Shown here in pieces: positions 61,182-64,000 of a stretch of DNA of 64,000 nucleotides (positions within the stretch are counted from its first letter, which is position 1; the number at the start of each line of letters is the position of its first letter). Both the position numbers and the translations under genes were made by a program. Below the pieces are notes generated by a model. The model was given only the letters and a program-made list of their open reading frames with translations. It did no database searches and was not told the origin of the DNA. Origin of the DNA: Treponema bryantii (GTDB lineage: Bacteria > Spirochaetota > Spirochaetia > Treponematales > Treponemataceae); contig SUWN01000006.1 in the NCBI GenBank assembly GCA_015061465.1, forward strand, positions 1 to 64,000. The letters run 5' to 3'.

Positions 61182-62861
61182 ATGCATTTGTGTAGTAATA
61201 AACAATCTTTGAGACAATTTATTCTTCTCTTTTTCGTAATCCTTTTGTGTAATGCTAATGTGTTTGCTCAGGAACAATCTAATTCAAGGGATGATTTGGT
61301 TGCTATTACAGAAACAATTTGGGATGACGACGATAAACTTTTTGCAATTAGCGATAAAAAATCAGTTAGTATTTTTAATTCAGAAACTTTAGAGATTTTA
61401 GATTCATTTAGTTACTACAATGTTTTGGCATTATCGTTTTTAAAAGAAAAAGAAGACAATTTATTAATTATGTCAGTTACAGACGATAAATCTTTAAATA
61501 TTGCAGATGTAAATAAAGAATTAGGTGAAGAAAAAACATTTGAACCTTTAACAATTCCATTTTTAGAAGAAAGAAATATGGAATTGGCCGCATTTAGTAA
61601 AGACGGAAACTATAGTGCAGTTCTTTATGAAGACAATTCTGTAAATCTTTATTACCGCTTGCGTTATACACAGCAATTAATTAATAGAAAATTAGACGGT
61701 CACAAAAAAGAGATTTATGATTTAATCTTCAGCCCAGATGGAAAATTGCTTGCAACAGTTTCGGCAGATAAAACAATAAAAATTTGGTCTACAGTAAAAA
61801 GTTCATTTGAGGCAGAAATTTCATTTTATGCAAAAAATTATGCCAAAATGGATTTTACTTTAGATTCTACAAATGTAATTTGTGCAACAGGAAAAAATAA
61901 AGTCAGCGTAAAAGATTTTAGCAATAATGAAATTTATAGTTTTAATACAAAAGGAATTGTTGTAGATATTTTTGCTCGGCCAGAAAATAAAGTTGCAATT
62001 TTAACAGCGAATAATAATTTGGAATTTTACGATTTAACAACTGGTGAATATTTGGGAATGCTTCAATCTTGTAATTCGGGGCAAGTTACTTCGGTTGCTT
62101 TTAGTAATGATTCCAAATTTGTACTTTTAGGATATTCCGACGGTTCTGCATACAAAATCAACATTCAAGAAAAAATGATTTTAAAAGACCAAGAAATTCC
62201 AAAGGTTAGAATTGTTGATAAAAACGAAATTATTATAAAAGGATATCTTTATCAAGAAAATTTTGATACAACGCATGTTGTCACAACACGCGAATTTAAA
62301 TATTCCCCAACAAGCGGCCAAGCTTCAATCGATATTTTGGCAGAAAAAAAACAAGGTCTAAAAATTTCGGCAGGATATTCTGTTTTACCTCATCCTTATG
62401 CTTCGGGAACAAGAATAAATTTAGGTTATGTAAATAGCGATTGGATATATCCATTTTATGTTGGAATGGATGCAAGATTTTCGTTTGGATTTCCTAAAAA
62501 AGATTTTCCTTTTTCTTACACTGTGAATGGAAAAGAAACGTTGAATCCATTTTTAGTTTCTGCGGGGATGATTGTTCCTGTTGGATTAAAAATTGCGCCT
62601 TTTGCAAATGATATTGAACTTTTAACAGAACTTTCTGTAGGTTGTATGGCGCATTGTTTGTGGAACGCACAAAGTTCTGCAAATTCTGTTATGGGAAAAT
62701 TTTATCCAGCTTTTGTTGCTTCAATTTCGGTGGGCGCTGGGTACAAAGGAATCAGTTTAAAATTAAATGGTGATTATGACACACAAGTTGGTTTTGCATT
62801 CAGTGCCGATTTGGGATTTGTAATCAATTTTTCTAAAACAAAAACGGGAGGAACTAAATGA
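61182..62861 (+). CDS. Exported WD40-repeat protein with C-terminal beta-barrel-like domain
   Basis: From ATG 61182 about 559 residues; the frame is open back to about 61152. ATG 61182 has no Shine-Dalgarno. The only good site serves the GTG at 61136, out of frame by one base because of the C9 tract. A signal peptide follows (cleavage near VFA-Q). The middle has beta-propeller repeats (LDGHKKEIYDLIFSPDGKLL, then KIWS). The last 180 residues are barrel-like strands ending in SADLGFVINF, so the protein could be anchored in the outer membrane. It overlaps the next gene by ATGA. Confidence 0.8.
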   Translation: MHLCSNKQSLRQFILLFFVILLCNANVFAQEQSNSRDDLVAITETIWDDDDKLFAISDKKSVSIFNSETLEILDSFSYYNVLALSFLKEKEDNLLIMSVTDDKSLNIADVNKELGEEKTFEPLTIPFLEERNMELAAFSKDGNYSAVLYEDNSVNLYYRLRYTQQLINRKLDGHKKEIYDLIFSPDGKLLATVSADKTIKIWSTVKSSFEAEISFYAKNYAKMDFTLDSTNVICATGKNKVSVKDFSNNEIYSFNTKGIVVDIFARPENKVAILTANNNLEFYDLTTGEYLGMLQSCNSGQVTSVAFSNDSKFVLLGYSDGSAYKINIQEKMILKDQEIPKVRIVDKNEIIIKGYLYQENFDTTHVVTTREFKYSPTSGQASIDILAEKKQGLKISAGYSVLPHPYASGTRINLGYVNSDWIYPFYVGMDARFSFGFPKKDFPFSYTVNGKETLNPFLVSAGMIVPVGLKIAPFANDIELLTELSVGCMAHCLWNAQSSANSVMGKFYPAFVASISVGAGYKGISLKLNGDYDTQVGFAFSADLGFVINFSKTKTGGTK

Positions 62862-63958
62862 TTTTTAAGAAAGTTTATTTGTTCCTTTTAAGCGTTTTTG
62901 TTTTAACTTGTGTTTCTTGTAAACAAAATTTGAATTTTGATTCAGAAAGTGAAGATTCAAATAATTGTAGTGTAAAAATCTGCGTGGAAAATTTTTCTGA
63001 CGCAAGAACAATTGCGCCAGAAGTTCTTGATTTTTCATCAATGAGCGATTTGGAGAAAGAAAAATATAAATTTGTTTTAGAATATGTGAGCGGAAGAAAA
63101 ACTGTATCAAAAGAATTTTCTTACAATAATATTTCTAGCAGAAATGCTATTATTCGCAATCTAAAACCAGGGTTTTATTCATTCACATTAAAAGTAAAAC
63201 AAAACGACGTTGTAATTCTTTCTGGATCAAAAAGTGCGAATGTTGTTTCTGCAAATACACCAGTAAAATTTAAATTAACGCCATATGGTTTGGCTGGAAC
63301 TGGTTCTATTGATTTGAATTTTAAACTTCATGAAGACGATGTAAGGTTGCTTGGAACTGGCGTTACTTTTGATGTTCAAGTTATTTCCAAAAAATCTGGA
63401 ACTCCTTTAGAAGAAAAACAAGTTACAAGAGAATCTGATTCTTATAAATATGAAATAACCGAAGTTCCAGCAGGTTGTTATGTAGTAAAATTTTTAATTT
63501 CTGATTCAGGAAATAATTCATCTTCAGAAGATGATGATATTTTTGCTTGTTGGCAAGAAGACGCACTTTATGTAGAACCGGGGCGTGAAACTTCAAAAAC
63601 AATTGAATTACCAAAATTAATTTATTTGCCAACTTGGCCAGAAAGTTCAACTTTAACAGCTAATCCAAATTCAACAAATCCAAGTCAAATCAAATTTAAT
63701 TGGCCAAAGGTTCTTAATGCAAAATACGAATTACAAATAAAAGAAATTTTAGACGATGAAACAATTCCAACCAATGAATCTACATGGGATTCTTTAAGTG
63801 ATACAACGGGGCAAGCAATAAGTGAAATTATTAGTTGTGAATATATTTGGGAAGAAGCGGAAATTGGGAAAAAATATGTTGCGAGAGTTAGAGCAATAAA
63901 TATGTGCGGAAAATCTGAATGGAAATATCTAGCAGAAAAAGTGGGGGTAGCAGAATGA
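62858..63958 (+). CDS. Lipoprotein with fibronectin-III-like C-terminal domain
   Basis: A 366-residue lipoprotein (lipobox CVSCK). Residues about 120-250 contain repeated beta-sandwich-like segments; about 270-360 has KFNWPKVLNAKYELQI and YVARVRAINMCGKSEW, resembling a fibronectin type III domain. Many Treponema surface proteins have this layout; a role in adhesion is inference. Both ends overlap neighbours by ATGA, so it is coupled to the WD40 gene and the next gene. Confidence 0.78.
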   Translation: MIFKKVYLFLLSVFVLTCVSCKQNLNFDSESEDSNNCSVKICVENFSDARTIAPEVLDFSSMSDLEKEKYKFVLEYVSGRKTVSKEFSYNNISSRNAIIRNLKPGFYSFTLKVKQNDVVILSGSKSANVVSANTPVKFKLTPYGLAGTGSIDLNFKLHEDDVRLLGTGVTFDVQVISKKSGTPLEEKQVTRESDSYKYEITEVPAGCYVVKFLISDSGNNSSSEDDDIFACWQEDALYVEPGRETSKTIELPKLIYLPTWPESSTLTANPNSTNPSQIKFNWPKVLNAKYELQIKEILDDETIPTNESTWDSLSDTTGQAISEIISCEYIWEEAEIGKKYVARVRAINMCGKSEWKYLAEKVGVAE

Positions 63959-64000
63959 AAAAATTGATTTATTTTGTGACAATTCTTTTTGCGCTCTTTA
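63955..64000 (+). CDS. Start of an exported protein (partial)
   Basis: An ATG overlaps the preceding stop as ATGA. The 15 visible codons begin MKKLIYFVTILFALF, a signal-peptide start. It is the third gene of the operon and is cut by the window end. Confidence 0.7.
   Translation, partial: MKKLIYFVTILFALF

Overview
The window is AT-rich chromosomal DNA with short intergenic gaps and many overlapping operon genes. Gram-negative-type efflux genes, many Cys-anchored lipoproteins, GH5 cellulases, sugar ABC uptake genes and Treponema-style hypotheticals suggest a gut or rumen spirochaete close to Treponema. That placement is inference; no rRNA or other marker gene is present. REGION 1 (1-1993): the end of a GH5 glycoside hydrolase, a MATE transporter and its terminator. 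REGION 2 (1950-7171), the most unusual part: a module bounded by two identical 44-bp terminator repeats in direct orientation. It holds a leftward XRE repressor and a rightward operon of FRG-domain protein, exported CsgG-like/DUF1566 variable protein, Avd, template repeat, reverse transcriptase and a second CsgG-like exported protein. The last part is a complete diversity-generating retroelement (DGR). Its variable repeat (4293-4408) differs from the template (4984-5099) at 12 template adenines and one terminal G. A consensus promoter with four operator-like palindromes lies between the repressor and the operon. REGION 3 (7183-16869): M20 peptidase, secreted hypothetical, ArsC/Spx-like protein, GNAT, metallo-beta-lactamase-fold protein, MetA (acetyl type by residue 111), a probable pseudo-esterase, a U32 tRNA-hydroxylation protein, and a RelA/SpoT protein with a broken HD site. 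REGION 4 (17049-22700): an RND efflux operon (TolC-like, adaptor, permease, small PII-like protein) with a clear promoter. REGION 5 (22702-31767), mostly leftward housekeeping: PrmC, M15 carboxypeptidase, aminopeptidase, RsmG, RsmE, a membrane TPR protein with a degenerate Mrr-like domain, an aminotransferase and an Lrp regulator. REGION 6 (31913-36820): acyltransferase-3 and a sugar ABC operon. REGION 7 (36838-47766): TraB, TPR lipoprotein, envelope hypotheticals, radical SAM protein, GH3-family enzyme, a MITE/REP-like element, HAD phosphatase and acyltransferase. REGION 8 (47845-60932): inactive-looking M16 protein, PepF, GGDEF cyclase, adenosine deaminase, Pgk, Rpn-type nuclease, VUT transporter, GH5 cellulase with its Shine-Dalgarno in a hairpin, and a serine hydrolase. 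REGION 9 (61021-64000): an envelope operon whose first gene has a C9 tract between a good GTG start and the rest of the frame, a likely phase-variation switch.
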